From the NCBI GenBank assembly GCA_014649155.1, contig BMSM01000015.1:62001-126000 (forward strand): a stretch of DNA of 64,000 bases, given 5' to 3'. Below the pieces are notes generated by a model that made no database searches, was not told where the DNA came from, and saw only the letters and a program-made list of their open reading frames with translations. The DNA comes from Streptomyces griseoviridis (GTDB lineage Bacteria > Actinomycetota > Actinomycetes > Streptomycetales > Streptomycetaceae). Position numbers and translations under genes: made by a program. Of the stretch, positions 1 through 9,166 are shown piece by piece; position 1 is the stretch's first letter, and each line of letters begins with the position of its first letter.

Positions 1-1892
1 GCGATCTGGACCGGCTCAGCCTGGAGGAGCTGGATCAGCTGGCCCAGGAGATCCGGACCTTCCTCGTCGAGGCCGTTTCCAAGACCGGCGGCCACCTCGG
101 CCCGAACCTCGGCGTGGTGGAGCTCACCATCGCCCTGCACCGCGTCTTCGACTCCCCCCGGGACAAGGTGCTCTTCGACACCGGACACCAGTCCTACGTG
201 CACAAGCTGCTCACCGGCCGCCAGGACTTCTCCCGGCTCAAGATGAAGGGCGGCCTCTCCGGCTACCCCGCGCAGAGCGAGTCCGAGCACGACGTCATCG
301 AGAACAGCCACGCCTCCACCGTCCTCGGCTGGGCCGACGGCATCGCCAAGGCCAACGAGATCCAGGGCCTGGACCGGCACGTCGCCGCCGTCATCGGCGA
401 CGGTGCCCTGACCGGCGGCATGGCCTGGGAGGCGCTGAACAACATCGCCGCCGCCAAGGACCGCCCCCTGGTCATCGTCGTCAACGACAACGAGCGCTCC
501 TACGCGCCCACCATCGGCGGCCTCGCCAACCACCTGGCCACCCTGCGCACCACCGACGGCTACGAGCGCTTCCTCGCCCGTGGCAAGGACCTCCTGGAGC
601 GCACCCCGGTCGTCGGCCGCCCCCTCTACGACACCCTGCACGGCGCCAAGAAGGGCCTGAAGGACTTCATCGCCCCGCAGGGCATGTTCGAGGACCTGGG
701 CCTGAAGTACGTCGGCCCGATCGACGGCCATGACATCGAGGCCCTGGAGTCCGCGCTGACCCGCGCCAAGCGCTTCGGCGGCCCGGTCATCGTGCACTGC
801 CTCACCGAGAAGGGCCGCGGCTACCAGCCCGCCCTCGCCGACGAGGCCGACCGCTTCCACGCCGTCGGCAAGATCCACCCCGACACCGGCCTGCCGATCT
901 CCACCGCCGGCGCCGACTGGACGTCCGTCTTCGGCGAGGAGATGGTCAGGCTCGGCGAGGAGCGCGCCGACATCGTCGCGATCACCGCCGCGATGCTCCA
1001 GCCGGTCGGCCTGGACAAGTTCGCCAAGCGCTTCCCCGAGCGGGTCTACGACGTCGGCATCGCCGAGCAGCACGGCGCGGTCTCCGCGGCCGGCCTCGCC
1101 CACGGCGGCCTGCACCCGGTCTTCGCCGTCTACGCCACCTTCCTCAACCGGGCCTTCGACCAGGTGCTCATGGACGTCGCCCTGCACAGGTGCGGCGTGA
1201 CCTTCGTCCTGGACCGGGCCGGCGTCACCGGCACCGACGGCGCCTCCCACAACGGCATGTGGGACATGTCGATCCTCCAGGTCGTCCCCGGCCTCAGGCT
1301 CGCCGCCCCGCGCGACGCCGACCAGGTCCGCGCCCAGCTCCGCGAGGCCGTCGCCGTGGACGACGCGCCGACCGTGGTCCGCTTCTCCAAGGGCGCCGTC
1401 GGCCCCGCCGTCCCCGCCGTGGGCCGCGTCGGCGGCATGGACGTCCTGCGCGAGCCCGGCACCGGGAACCCCGACGTCCTCCTGGTCTCCGTCGGGGCGC
1501 TCGCGCCGATGTGCCTGGAGGTCGCGGACCTGCTGGACAAGCAGGGCATCACCACCACCGTCGTCGACCCCCGCTGGGTCAAGCCGGTGGACGAGGCGAT
1601 GGCCCCGCTCGCCGAGCGGCACCGCGTCGTCGTCACCGTCGAGGACAACTCGCGCGTCGGCGGCGTCGGCTCCGCCATCGCCCAGGCTCTGCGGGACGCG
1701 GGCGTGGACGTGCCGCTGCGCGACTTCGGCATCCCGCCGCGCTTCCTCGACCACGCCTCTCGCGCCGAGGTCCTCGCCGAGATCGGGCTGACCGCACCGG
1801 ACATCGCCCGCCAGGTCACCGGGCTGGTCGCCAAGCTCGACGGCCGGTACGACCGCTCCGGCGCCGAAGCGGTGGAGGCCACCCGCGACTGA
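1..1892 (+). CDS. dxs: 1-deoxy-D-xylulose-5-phosphate synthase (5' end outside window)
   Basis: Thiamine-diphosphate enzyme that condenses pyruvate with glyceraldehyde 3-phosphate, the first step of the cytosolic MEP isoprenoid pathway. The reading frame is open from base 3, with family sequence (DLDRLSLEELDQLAQ) well before the first internal start, so the gene enters from the left; by comparison with remembered Streptomyces DXS about 14 residues are missing. The ThDP motif GDGALTGG...ALNN lies near bases 396-440. The central domain has VGIAEQHGAVSAAG with its conserved Glu, and a transketolase C-terminal domain follows to the stop. The length and all three domains are as expected. A strong hairpin follows the stop. 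Identification is secure; only the start is unseen. Confidence 0.97.
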   Translation, partial: DLDRLSLEELDQLAQEIRTFLVEAVSKTGGHLGPNLGVVELTIALHRVFDSPRDKVLFDTGHQSYVHKLLTGRQDFSRLKMKGGLSGYPAQSESEHDVIENSHASTVLGWADGIAKANEIQGLDRHVAAVIGDGALTGGMAWEALNNIAAAKDRPLVIVVNDNERSYAPTIGGLANHLATLRTTDGYERFLARGKDLLERTPVVGRPLYDTLHGAKKGLKDFIAPQGMFEDLGLKYVGPIDGHDIEALESALTRAKRFGGPVIVHCLTEKGRGYQPALADEADRFHAVGKIHPDTGLPISTAGADWTSVFGEEMVRLGEERADIVAITAAMLQPVGLDKFAKRFPERVYDVGIAEQHGAVSAAGLAHGGLHPVFAVYATFLNRAFDQVLMDVALHRCGVTFVLDRAGVTGTDGASHNGMWDMSILQVVPGLRLAAPRDADQVRAQLREAVAVDDAPTVVRFSKGAVGPAVPAVGRVGGMDVLREPGTGNPDVLLVSVGALAPMCLEVADLLDKQGITTTVVDPRWVKPVDEAMAPLAERHRVVVTVEDNSRVGGVGSAIAQALRDAGVDVPLRDFGIPPRFLDHASRAEVLAEIGLTAPDIARQVTGLVAKLDGRYDRSGAEAVEATRD

Positions 1893-1901
1893 CGCGCCGC
1901 C

Positions 1902-1948
1902 GACGGGCCGGTCCCGCCACCGCATCGGGGTGGCGGAACCGGCCCGTC
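1902..1948 (+). terminator. Hairpin terminator after dxs
   Basis: A 20-base arm at 1902-1921 (GACGGGCCGGTCCCGCCACC) pairs with 1929-1948 with a single G-U type mismatch and a 7-base loop. There is no T-run, as usual in Streptomyces. It begins 10 bases after the dxs stop and lies before the next gene's ribosome binding site. Confidence 0.8.
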
Positions 1949-2028
1949 CGCGTGGATGCGCGCCCGCCGGGGCATACGTACCGCGCCCCCTCTCGATCAT
2001 GTCGAGGGCGACCAGCGTGGGAGGTCCC

Positions 2029-3522
2029 GTGAGCAGCACCCTCTTCCGGACGAAGCAGATCGAGCAGTCCATCCAGGACACCGAGGAACCCGAGCACGCC
2101 CTCAGGAAATCCCTGTCCGCGCTCGATCTGACCGTCTTCGGCGTCGGTGTCGTCATCGGCACCGGCATCTTCGTGCTCACCGGCACGGTCGCCAAGAACA
2201 ACGCCGGACCGGCCACCGCGCTGGCCTTCGTCGTCGCCGGCGTGGTCTGCGCGCTCGCCGCCCTCTGCTACGCCGAGTTCGCCTCCACCGTGCCGGTGGC
2301 CGGATCGGCGTACACCTTCTCCTACGCCTCGCTCGGCGAGCTGCCGGCCTGGATCATCGGCTGGGACCTGGTGCTGGAGTTCGCGCTCGGCACGGCGGTG
2401 GTCGCCGTCGGCTGGTCGGGGTACATCCGCTCGCTGCTGGAGAACGCCGGCTGGCACTTCCCGGACTACCTCGGCGGCCGGGACGGCGCGGACGGCTTCG
2501 GCTTCGACATCCTCTCCGCCGCGCTGGTGCTGGTGCTCACCGCCGTCCTCGTCCTCGGCATGAAGCTGTCGGCGCGGATCACCTCGGTCGTCGTCGCCAT
2601 CAAGGTGGCCGTCGTCCTCGTCGTCATCATCGCCGGGGCCTTCTTCGTCAAGGGCGCCAACTACGACCCGTTCATCCCGAAGTCCCAGCCGGTCGAGGCG
2701 GGCGGCGGACTGCACTCACCCCTCATCCAGCTCATGTTCGGCTGGGCCCCGGCCAACTTCGGCGTGATGGGCATCTTCACCGCCGCCTCCATCGTCTTCT
2801 TCGCCTTCATCGGCTTCGACATCGTCGCCACCGCCGCCGAGGAGACCAGGAACCCGCAGCGCGACATGCCCCGCGGCATCCTCGGGTCCCTCTTCATCTG
2901 CACGATCCTGTACGTCGCCGTGTCGATCGTCGTCACCGGCATGCAGCACTACAGCGAACTGTCGGTGGACGCACCGCTCGCCGACGCGTTCAAGGCGACC
3001 GGGCACCCGTTCTTCTCCGGCGTCATCAGCTTCGGCGCGGCGGTCGGCCTGACCACCGTCTGCATGATCCTGCTGCTCGGCCAGACCCGGGTCTTCTTCG
3101 CCATGAGCCGCGACGGCCTGCTGCCCCGCTTCTTCTCCCGCGTCCACCCCAGGTTCAAGACGCCGTACCGTCCGACGATCCTCCTCGGCGTCGTCATCGC
3201 GATCGTCGCCGGCTTCACCTCCCTGAGCGAACTCGCCGAGCTGGTCAACATCGGCACCCTCTTCGCCTTCGTGATCGTCGCCGTCAGCGTGATCATCCTG
3301 CGCCGCACCCGCCCCGACCTGCCCCGCGCCTTCCGCACCCCGCTGGTCCCGGTCCTGCCGATCGTTTCCGTGGCGGCCTCGTTCTGGCTGATGCTCAACC
3401 TGCCCGCCGAGACCTGGCTGCGGTTCGGCATCTGGATGGTGATCGGCATCGTCGTGTACTTCTTCTACGGCCGCACCCACAGCCGCCTGGCCCGCGGCGA
3501 GGCGGAGAACGGCCGGGGGTGA
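2029..3522 (+). CDS. APC-family amino acid permease
   Basis: Predicted inner-membrane amino acid transporter of the APC superfamily (cationic amino acid transporter type), 497 residues. The start is GTG at 2029, preceded by GGGAGG at 2019-2024; the frame is open further upstream but that stretch overlaps the dxs terminator and does not look like protein. The N-terminus (SSTLFRTKQIEQSI) leads into the first helix with the family motif GVGVVIGTGIFVLTG. About 12 hydrophobic segments follow, and EETRNPQRDMPRGI is the typical cytosolic loop. It directly follows dxs in the same direction but beyond a terminator, so it probably has its own promoter. The substrate cannot be read from the sequence. 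Confidence 0.88.
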   Translation: MSSTLFRTKQIEQSIQDTEEPEHALRKSLSALDLTVFGVGVVIGTGIFVLTGTVAKNNAGPATALAFVVAGVVCALAALCYAEFASTVPVAGSAYTFSYASLGELPAWIIGWDLVLEFALGTAVVAVGWSGYIRSLLENAGWHFPDYLGGRDGADGFGFDILSAALVLVLTAVLVLGMKLSARITSVVVAIKVAVVLVVIIAGAFFVKGANYDPFIPKSQPVEAGGGLHSPLIQLMFGWAPANFGVMGIFTAASIVFFAFIGFDIVATAAEETRNPQRDMPRGILGSLFICTILYVAVSIVVTGMQHYSELSVDAPLADAFKATGHPFFSGVISFGAAVGLTTVCMILLLGQTRVFFAMSRDGLLPRFFSRVHPRFKTPYRPTILLGVVIAIVAGFTSLSELAELVNIGTLFAFVIVAVSVIILRRTRPDLPRAFRTPLVPVLPIVSVAASFWLMLNLPAETWLRFGIWMVIGIVVYFFYGRTHSRLARGEAENGRG

Positions 3523-3533
3523 CGCCGGACCGC

Positions 3534-3539
3534 TAGCGT
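3534..3539 (+). promoter_or_regulatory. Leaderless -10 hexamer of the membrane glycosyltransferase gene
   Basis: TAGCGT lies six bases before the ATG at 3546, and no Shine-Dalgarno sequence is present. TANNNT at this distance is the usual pattern of actinobacterial leaderless promoters. Confidence 0.45.
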
Positions 3540-3545
3540 GCGGGC

Positions 3546-4985
3546 ATGCACGCTCTGCTGCCCGCACCGTCACCCTCCGTCGCCGTCCCGCGTGCCGGGC
3601 GCCGGTACTGGACGCGGGTGCTGCCGCTCCTCGCGGCGCTGGCCTGCCTCACCCGCGTCCCGTCCTTCACCCGGCCCTGGTGGAACCCCGACGAGGGCTA
3701 CCTCGCCGTGCAGGCCCGGCTGCTCGCCGGGGGCGGCCGGCTCTACGAGACGGTCGTCGACCGCAAACCGCCGCTGGTGCCCTGGCTCTACCAGGGCGCC
3801 TTCGCGCTGACCGGTTCCGAGTCACTGGTGTCGGTACGGGTCCTGGCGGTCCTCGCCCAGTTCGCCACCGCGGCCCTGCTCGCCTCGCTGGCCCGCCGCC
3901 GCTGGGGCGACGGCCCCGGCCGCACCGCCGGGGTGCTGTACCTGCTGGTCTCCGTCGGCCTCAACCCCGAGGACGCCCAGGCCGCCGGCTTCGAGGTGTT
4001 CATACTGCCGTGCACGGCGGCGGCCCTGTGGTGCGCCGACCGCCGCCGCTGGACCGCCGCCGGGCTGGCCGTCGCCTGCGCCTTCCTGGCCAAGCAGACC
4101 GGCGCGGCGGTGCTGCTGCCGGTGCTGTGGCTGTGCGGCCACGGGCGGGGCCCCCTGCTCCGGCTGACGGCGGGCGCCGCCCTCCCCGTCCTCGGCGCGG
4201 CCCTGCTCACCGACCCCTCCGGTTTCCTCTTCTGGACGGTCACCGGCTCCGGCTCCTACGCCTCCTTCTCCGGCTCCTGGACGCACGTCGCACTGCGCGC
4301 CGCCGGCAACGCGGCGCTCCTCGCCGTCGCCTGCGCGGCCCTGCTGCCCCCGCTGGCCCGCCGCCCGCCCGGCCGCGCCGCCGACCTGTGGGTGTGGCTC
4401 GCCGCGTCGGCCCTGGCGGTCGGCACCGGCCTGCACTTCTTCGGCCACTACTACCTCCAGCTGCTGCCGCCGCTGACCCTGCTGGCGACGGCCGCGCTCA
4501 CCGCCCTGCCCCGGGAGCGCACCGCCCGCGCGGTCCTCGGCACCGCCTGCTGCTGCGCGCTCTTCCTGACCTGGGGTCTGCTCGCGCCCCGCGCCTCGCT
4601 CGACCACTCCCGGCGGCTCGCCGACGCCGTGGCCCGCGCCACCGCGCCGGACGACCGGGTCCTGGTCTGGGGCATGCACCCGGAGACGTACTGGCTGGCC
4701 GGCCGGTCCCCCGCCAGCCGCTACCTCACCGCGGGGCTCCTCACCAACCACAGCGGCGGCCGGTCCGGCGCCCGGGTCGGCGAACGGTACGCCGTCCCGG
4801 GCGCCTGGCGCGTCTTCCGCCGGGAGACGTCCGCCCGGCCGCCCGCCCTGATCGTCGACGACTCCCGCGGCGCCCCGTACGCCCCGGCGCACCTCCCGAC
4901 CCTGCGCCGCCTCCTGGCCGAGCGGTACCGGGAGGCGGCGGTGGTGGACGGGGCGGTGGTGTATGTGCGGGTACGGCGGCCGTGA
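3546..4985 (+). CDS. Membrane glycosyltransferase, GT39/ArnT-like
   Basis: Polytopic membrane protein (479 residues) resembling glycosyltransferases that take sugars from polyprenyl-phosphate donors. The first extracytoplasmic loop has WWNPDEGYLAVQARLL, with the acidic DE pair expected at the active site, then RKPPLVPWLY as in ArnT/PMT-like proteins. Roughly ten hydrophobic helices follow and a soluble C-terminal tail contains WGMHPETYWLAGR. The start ATG has no ribosome binding site but a TAGCGT hexamer six bases upstream. It stands alone between the permease and a convergent SDR. The acceptor (protein, lipid or cell-wall glycan) is unknown. Confidence 0.75.
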   Translation: MHALLPAPSPSVAVPRAGRRYWTRVLPLLAALACLTRVPSFTRPWWNPDEGYLAVQARLLAGGGRLYETVVDRKPPLVPWLYQGAFALTGSESLVSVRVLAVLAQFATAALLASLARRRWGDGPGRTAGVLYLLVSVGLNPEDAQAAGFEVFILPCTAAALWCADRRRWTAAGLAVACAFLAKQTGAAVLLPVLWLCGHGRGPLLRLTAGAALPVLGAALLTDPSGFLFWTVTGSGSYASFSGSWTHVALRAAGNAALLAVACAALLPPLARRPPGRAADLWVWLAASALAVGTGLHFFGHYYLQLLPPLTLLATAALTALPRERTARAVLGTACCCALFLTWGLLAPRASLDHSRRLADAVARATAPDDRVLVWGMHPETYWLAGRSPASRYLTAGLLTNHSGGRSGARVGERYAVPGAWRVFRRETSARPPALIVDDSRGAPYAPAHLPTLRRLLAERYREAAVVDGAVVYVRVRRP

Positions 4986-5033
4986 CGGGGCGGTGGGGTA
5001 CGCGCCCTACGGCGCCCCTGGACGGGCCTCGGC

Positions 5034-5816
5034 TCAGGCGCCGGCGCCGCCGTCCACCGGCACGATCGCGCCGGTCACGTACGAGGCCCGGTCGCTGAGC
5101 AGCCAGGCGGCGGCCTCGGCGATCTCGCGGGGCTCGGCCATCCGGCCCAGCGGGACCGACGAGGTGATCCGTTCGACGACGCCGGGGGTCGCCGCCTCCC
5201 ACGCGTCGATCATCTCCGTGGTGGTGCCGCCGGGGGTGATGCCGTTGACCCGGATGCCCTCCGGGGCCCAGGTCACCGCCGCCGTCTCGGTGATGCTGTT
5301 GAGCGCGCGCTTCATCGCGCCGTACGCCGGGAGGGCCGGGTTGGCGCGGCGGCTGCCGACGCTGGAGGTGTTGACGATCGCGCCGCCACCGCCGCGCCGC
5401 ATGAGGGCGGCCTCGGCGTTCATGGCGGTCCAGTGCGCCCGGAAGTTCACGGTGAACTGGACGTCGATGTCCTCGTCGCTCGTGGTGTGCAGCGGGCCCG
5501 GCCGCTGGATCGCCGCGCCGTTGTTGAAGGCGCCGTCCAGCCGGCCGTGCAGTTCCCCGACGCGGTCGACCGCCGCGCGGACGCTGTCGGGGTCGGCGAG
5601 GTCCAGGGCGACCGCGTCGGCGGTGCCGCCGCCGGCCCGGATGCCGGCGACGACGCGGTCGAGGGCGTCCGTGCCGCGGGCGGCGAGCACGACGGCGGCG
5701 CCCTCGGCGGAGAAGAGCCGGGCGGCGGCCTCCCCGATACCGCGGCTGGCGCCGGTGACGAGGACGACCTTGCCGGTGAGCAGGCCGATGGGGGCGATGT
5801 CGGTGTGGTTCGTCAT
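5034..5816 (-). CDS. SDR-family NAD(P)-dependent oxidoreductase
   Basis: Classical short-chain dehydrogenase/reductase of 260 residues. The nucleotide-binding motif TGASRGIGE is near residues 18-26, the NNGAAI element follows, and the catalytic set is TSS plus YGAMK (Ser-Tyr-Lys). The C-terminus GAIVPVDGGAGA is typical. The ATG at 5816 was chosen because the Rossmann strand begins about 14 residues later; upstream of it GACACT then six bases suggests a leaderless start. It is divergent from an XRE regulator 87 bases away, which may control it. The substrate is not predictable. Confidence 0.88.
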   Translation of the reverse strand: MTNHTDIAPIGLLTGKVVLVTGASRGIGEAAARLFSAEGAAVVLAARGTDALDRVVAGIRAGGGTADAVALDLADPDSVRAAVDRVGELHGRLDGAFNNGAAIQRPGPLHTTSDEDIDVQFTVNFRAHWTAMNAEAALMRRGGGGAIVNTSSVGSRRANPALPAYGAMKRALNSITETAAVTWAPEGIRVNGITPGGTTTEMIDAWEAATPGVVERITSSVPLGRMAEPREIAEAAAWLLSDRASYVTGAIVPVDGGAGA

Positions 5817-5903
5817 GCCACCAGTGTCGGGGCGGGCCCCGGACCGGAGGCAGGCACAACCCGTACCAGGATCGGCGGCCGGGCGGGGTGCACACTTCGG
5901 GGT

Positions 5904-6755
5904 ATGGACAAGCAGGAACTGGGGGCGTTCCTCCGCTCCCGTCGCGAGCGGCTCCGCCCCCAGGACGTCGGCCTCCCCACCGGACCGCGCCGCCGGACCC
6001 CGGGCCTGCGCCGGGAGGAGGTCGCGGTGCCGGCGCACATCTCCACCGAGTACTACGTCCGGCTCGAACAGGGCCGGGCGCCCCGCCCGTCGGGCGAGGT
6101 GCTCGCCGGGATCGCGGGCGCGCTGCGGCTCACCGACGCCGAGAGTGACCACCTCCACGTCCTCGCGGGCACCGCGCCGACCCGGACCCGGGCGCACCGG
6201 CGCGACGTCCGGCCGAGCATCCTCGCGTTGCTGGAGCGGCTGCCGCAGACGGGCGGCCTCGTCCTGTCCGCCGCCTTCGAGGTGCTCGCCTGGAACGACC
6301 TCGCCGCGGCCCTCATGGAGGACTTCGGCCCGCTCGCCCCCGAGCAGCGCAACCTCGCGCGCCGCGCCTTCCCCGGCCCGGACCGGGCCGGCCCCCCGCT
6401 GTACGGGGTGTCGGACGCGGCCGAGTTCCGGCTGCACGTCGTCATGCAGCTGCGGACCGCCCTCGCCCGTTACCCGGCGGACCCCGTGGTCACCGGGCTC
6501 GTCGCCGAACTCCGGGCCACCAGCCCCGACTTCGCCCGCCTGGGGGAGCGCCACGACGTGCGCGCCGCGCCGACCCTGACGAAGACCTTCCGGCACCCGG
6601 TCGTCGGCGAGGTCACCGTCGACTGCGACTCCCTCGCCCTCACCGACCGCGACCAGCACCTCGTCCTCTACAGCGCGCCGCCCGGTTCCCCCGCCGCCCA
6701 GGCCCTCGCCCTGCTCGGCGTCCTCGGCACCGAGACCGACGCCTACCTGCGCTGA
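5904..6755 (+). CDS. XRE-family transcriptional regulator with MmyB-like ligand domain
   Basis: DNA-binding regulator of 283 residues. The N-terminal lambda-repressor-type helix-turn-helix (about residues 10-75) includes RTPGLRREEVA and STEYYVRLEQGR, the hallmark of the MmyB-like subfamily common in Streptomyces. The C-terminal part is the associated PAS-like ligand-binding domain, thought to bind fatty acids in characterised relatives. The ATG at 5904 lies seven bases after CACACT with no Shine-Dalgarno. It faces the SDR gene; such pairs are usually regulator and target. Its stop codon abuts that of the convergent NYN gene. Confidence 0.85.
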   Translation: MDKQELGAFLRSRRERLRPQDVGLPTGPRRRTPGLRREEVAVPAHISTEYYVRLEQGRAPRPSGEVLAGIAGALRLTDAESDHLHVLAGTAPTRTRAHRRDVRPSILALLERLPQTGGLVLSAAFEVLAWNDLAAALMEDFGPLAPEQRNLARRAFPGPDRAGPPLYGVSDAAEFRLHVVMQLRTALARYPADPVVTGLVAELRATSPDFARLGERHDVRAAPTLTKTFRHPVVGEVTVDCDSLALTDRDQHLVLYSAPPGSPAAQALALLGVLGTETDAYLR

Positions 6756-7142
6756 CTAGGTGGCGTCCCGCCCCGGCCGTACCGTCCGCGGCCCCGCCAC
6801 CTCGGCGCCCAGGTCCGTCACCCGGCGCCGCAGTTCCCGGTCGGCCGTCACCACCAGGACGGGGCGGCCGCCGGCCCGCGCGACCAGGTCGACCATGTGG
6901 TCGTCACCGCTGCCGGGGGCGTCCTCCACCCGTACGCCGGGCACGGACGGCACCCCGCGTGCCGCGCCCTCCACGACCAGCACCAGCTCCACCGGCCCCG
7001 CCCGCCCCGGCACCCCGTCCGCGGCCAGCCGGTCCCGCAGCCGCTCGGCGGCGCCGCGCCGGTCCCGCCACCAGCCGTCGGGCACCGACCCGACCACGTT
7101 GGCGGCGTCCACGATCACGAGCAGGGGGGCGTCGGAGTCCAT
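6756..7142 (-). CDS. NYN/PIN-like domain protein
   Basis: Small protein of 128 residues with a PIN-like (NYN) nuclease fold. LLVIVDAANVVG near residues 7-18 carries the first acidic residue, PGSGDDHMVDLV the second acidic cluster, and VLVVTADRELRRRV the third, so the usual metal-binding aspartates are all present. Cellular RNA cleavage is the family expectation but untested. Related entries are sometimes labelled NTP pyrophosphohydrolase, which the motifs do not support. The start ATG follows GACCCT by six bases (possibly leaderless) and diverges from the next gene with 51 bases between start codons. The stop TAG touches the stop of the XRE gene. Confidence 0.65.
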   Translation of the reverse strand: MDSDAPLLVIVDAANVVGSVPDGWWRDRRGAAERLRDRLAADGVPGRAGPVELVLVVEGAARGVPSVPGVRVEDAPGSGDDHMVDLVARAGGRPVLVVTADRELRRRVTDLGAEVAGPRTVRPGRDAT

Positions 7143-7181
7143 GCGGTCAGGGTCGCACGGCAGGGTGCGAACGGCGCCGCG

Positions 7182-7187
7182 TAAAGT
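7182..7187 (+). promoter_or_regulatory. Leaderless -10 hexamer of the beta-propeller-like gene
   Basis: TAAAGT sits exactly six bases before the GTG at 7194, with no Shine-Dalgarno between. It is one of the clearest TANNNT-N6-start arrangements in this window. Confidence 0.55.
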
Positions 7188-7193
7188 GAACTG

Positions 7194-8213
7194 GTGAACG
7201 GCGACTGGCTCCTGCGCGGCCGTGACGGCCGCCTCTGCGTCTATCTGCCGTCGGGCGACGCGGTCCTGTGCCGCGCGGAACCGGGGCCCGGCGGCCCCTG
7301 GGAGGCCCCGCGCCGGATCGGCGGCGACCAGAAGCTGCGCCCCGGCCTCTCGGTCGGCGTCGGCGCCGACCGGTACGCCCATCTGGTCGCGTGGCGGCCC
7401 ACCGGCGGCGGCCAGTCCGGCCTGGTGCACTCCACCCACTTCCGGCCCCGGCTCGCCCCGCTGGACTGGAGCCCGGTCGGCCACCCCGACAAGAAGGGCG
7501 CCCGCACCGGGACGCCCGCCGTCGCGGTCGACGCGCGGGGCCGCGCCCACCTCTTCGTCCGCAACGCGGGCGGCGGCATGAGCCTGCTGGCCCAGAAGGA
7601 GAAGGGCGGCTGGGAGCCCTGGCGGGACCTCCGGGGCGAGGGACTCCAGGACGAACCCGCCGCCGTCACCGGGGAGTCGGGTCTCGTCGAGGCGTACGCC
7701 GCCACCGACGGCGTACTGCTGCACTGGCGGCAGGAGAAGCCGGGCGCGCAGCCGGTTCTCGACGACCGGGCCGAGGCGAGCGTCCGGCCGGGCACGCTGC
7801 GGGCGCTGGCCACCTCCGCCGGGCACACCACCGTCTTCTTCACCGACGCCGTCTCCGGGGACCTGTGCGCCTGGCGTCCCGGCGGGCCGCCCGTCGCGCT
7901 GGCCGCCGCCGCGGGACCCGGCCCGGTCGCCGCCGTGCGCTGTGTGATCGAGGGGTACGACTGCACGCTGCTCGGCCAGCGGTCGGCCGGCGGGCGCGTC
8001 GCCTTCGCGGCCTACCCGACCGAGCGGGAGGCGGCGGGTGCCTGGTGGACCGAGTCCGGGCCCGCGCTCGCCGACGACGCCGAACTCGCCCTGGCCGTGG
8101 ACGAGACGGAGCGGGTGGTCGCGGTCACCCTCTCCCCGTCGACCGGGCGCCTCCTGCTGACCCGCCGCAAGGACGAACCGGGCCTGGCGCTGACCGCCTG
8201 GCAGGAGGTCTGA
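7194..8213 (+). CDS. Beta-propeller-like protein of unknown function
   Basis: A 339-residue protein without signal peptide or membrane segment. It contains recurring blade-like units: strands around VGVGADRYAHLVAWRP, VAVDARGRAHLFVRN, AAVTGESGLVEAYAATDG and LALAVDETERVVAV, each followed by an aromatic Trp patch. This spacing suggests a five- to seven-bladed propeller of the sialidase/PLL-lectin type. Catalytic residues of sialidases are not evident, so a binding or scaffolding role is more likely. The GTG start matches a leaderless promoter. No function is assigned. Confidence 0.55.
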   Translation: MNGDWLLRGRDGRLCVYLPSGDAVLCRAEPGPGGPWEAPRRIGGDQKLRPGLSVGVGADRYAHLVAWRPTGGGQSGLVHSTHFRPRLAPLDWSPVGHPDKKGARTGTPAVAVDARGRAHLFVRNAGGGMSLLAQKEKGGWEPWRDLRGEGLQDEPAAVTGESGLVEAYAATDGVLLHWRQEKPGAQPVLDDRAEASVRPGTLRALATSAGHTTVFFTDAVSGDLCAWRPGGPPVALAAAAGPGPVAAVRCVIEGYDCTLLGQRSAGGRVAFAAYPTEREAAGAWWTESGPALADDAELALAVDETERVVAVTLSPSTGRLLLTRRKDEPGLALTAWQEV

Positions 8214-8315
8214 GAGCCGGGGGACGCGCGGACGGAGGGGGCACGGGCCGCGGCGGCACCCACCGTACAGTTCGTGCCGTATGTCCCGATCGGCGCACTC
8301 TTTCGGGCGTGGTGG

Positions 8316-9124
8316 ATGAGTACGGACCTTGTCGTCACCGGGCTCGGCCCCGTCGGGCTGCCCCTCGCCTCGCCCGCGCGGCCACGGCGGCCGGCTGCGG
8401 GCGCCGGCAGGTGTCCTCCAGCAGCTCGGCCGACTCGGCCTCCCGGGCGCCCCTGGCCTCCACCACCCGGGACGCGAACCGCTCGTAGGAGATCAGGGGC
8501 GGCGTACGCGGTGAGCGGGTCGGTACGCGGATCACCGCCGTGCCGGCGGCGGCGATCACGCCGGGCTCGCGGACGGCCGTGAACCCCTGTGCCCGCCTCG
8601 CCCGCATCGCCCGCGCGTCGGCGACGTCGACCCGGCGTCGGCGGGCACCGCATCCCGGTCGCCCCCCACTGCCTCTCGTACAAGGTGCGTTCGCTCGGCA
8701 TCCCGTTCCGGTTCGTGGAGCTGGCGCAGGACATCGACCAGCGGATGCTGGCGCATGTGGTGGACCGCGCCGCGGAGTTGTTCGACGACGTGGGCCGGCG
8801 GTGCGCGGCTCACGGGTCCTGCTGCTCGGCGTCACCTGCAAGCCCGGCGTCTCCGACCAGCGGGAAGCCCCGCGCCGGCCGTGGCCGGCCGCTTCCTGGC
8901 CCGGGTGCCGAGCTGGTGTACGGCGACCGGCGGGTGGAGCGGTGGACGGTGGCCGGGGCCCCGGTGGAGCGGGCCGGGGGCCGCCCGCCGCCGCGGCCGC
9001 GGACCTGACCGTACTGCTCCGGCCGTACCGGGAGTCCGACCCCGCCCTGCCGGCGGACCGCCCCCGGCTGCTGCCCGGCCCCCGGGGCGTCACCGCCGGC
9101 CACCCCCGGGCGGCCGGGCTCTGA
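8316..9124 (+). pseudogene. Decayed nucleotide-sugar dehydrogenase with an inverted internal segment
   Basis: Remnant of a UDP-glucose/GDP-mannose dehydrogenase family gene. The plus strand from 8316 encodes the Rossmann start MSTDLVVTGLGPVGLPLA and then, in a shifted frame, RAATAAGCG to about 8403. Bases about 8404-8631 encode family sequence only on the minus strand: VDVADARAM...GFTAV...VIRVPT, then YERFASRVVEARGAREAES and LLEDT. From about 8631 the plus strand resumes with PGVGGHRIPV, LSYKVRSLGIPFRFVELAQ, VRGSRVLLLGVTCKPGVSDQ and ADLTVLL, switching frame at least three times to the stop at 9122-9124. Roughly 120 residues after VPT and 35 after LLEDT are missing. The gene is non-functional. 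Confidence 0.8.
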
Positions 9125-9166
9125 CCCGGCGGGGCGAGGGGCACGGCCCCCGCCCCCTCCGGCCGT

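Noticed and set aside
5433..5903. 157-codon upstream extension of the XRE regulator
   Set aside because: Antisense to the SDR gene, which has a complete catalytic set; the XRE domain begins only after 5904.
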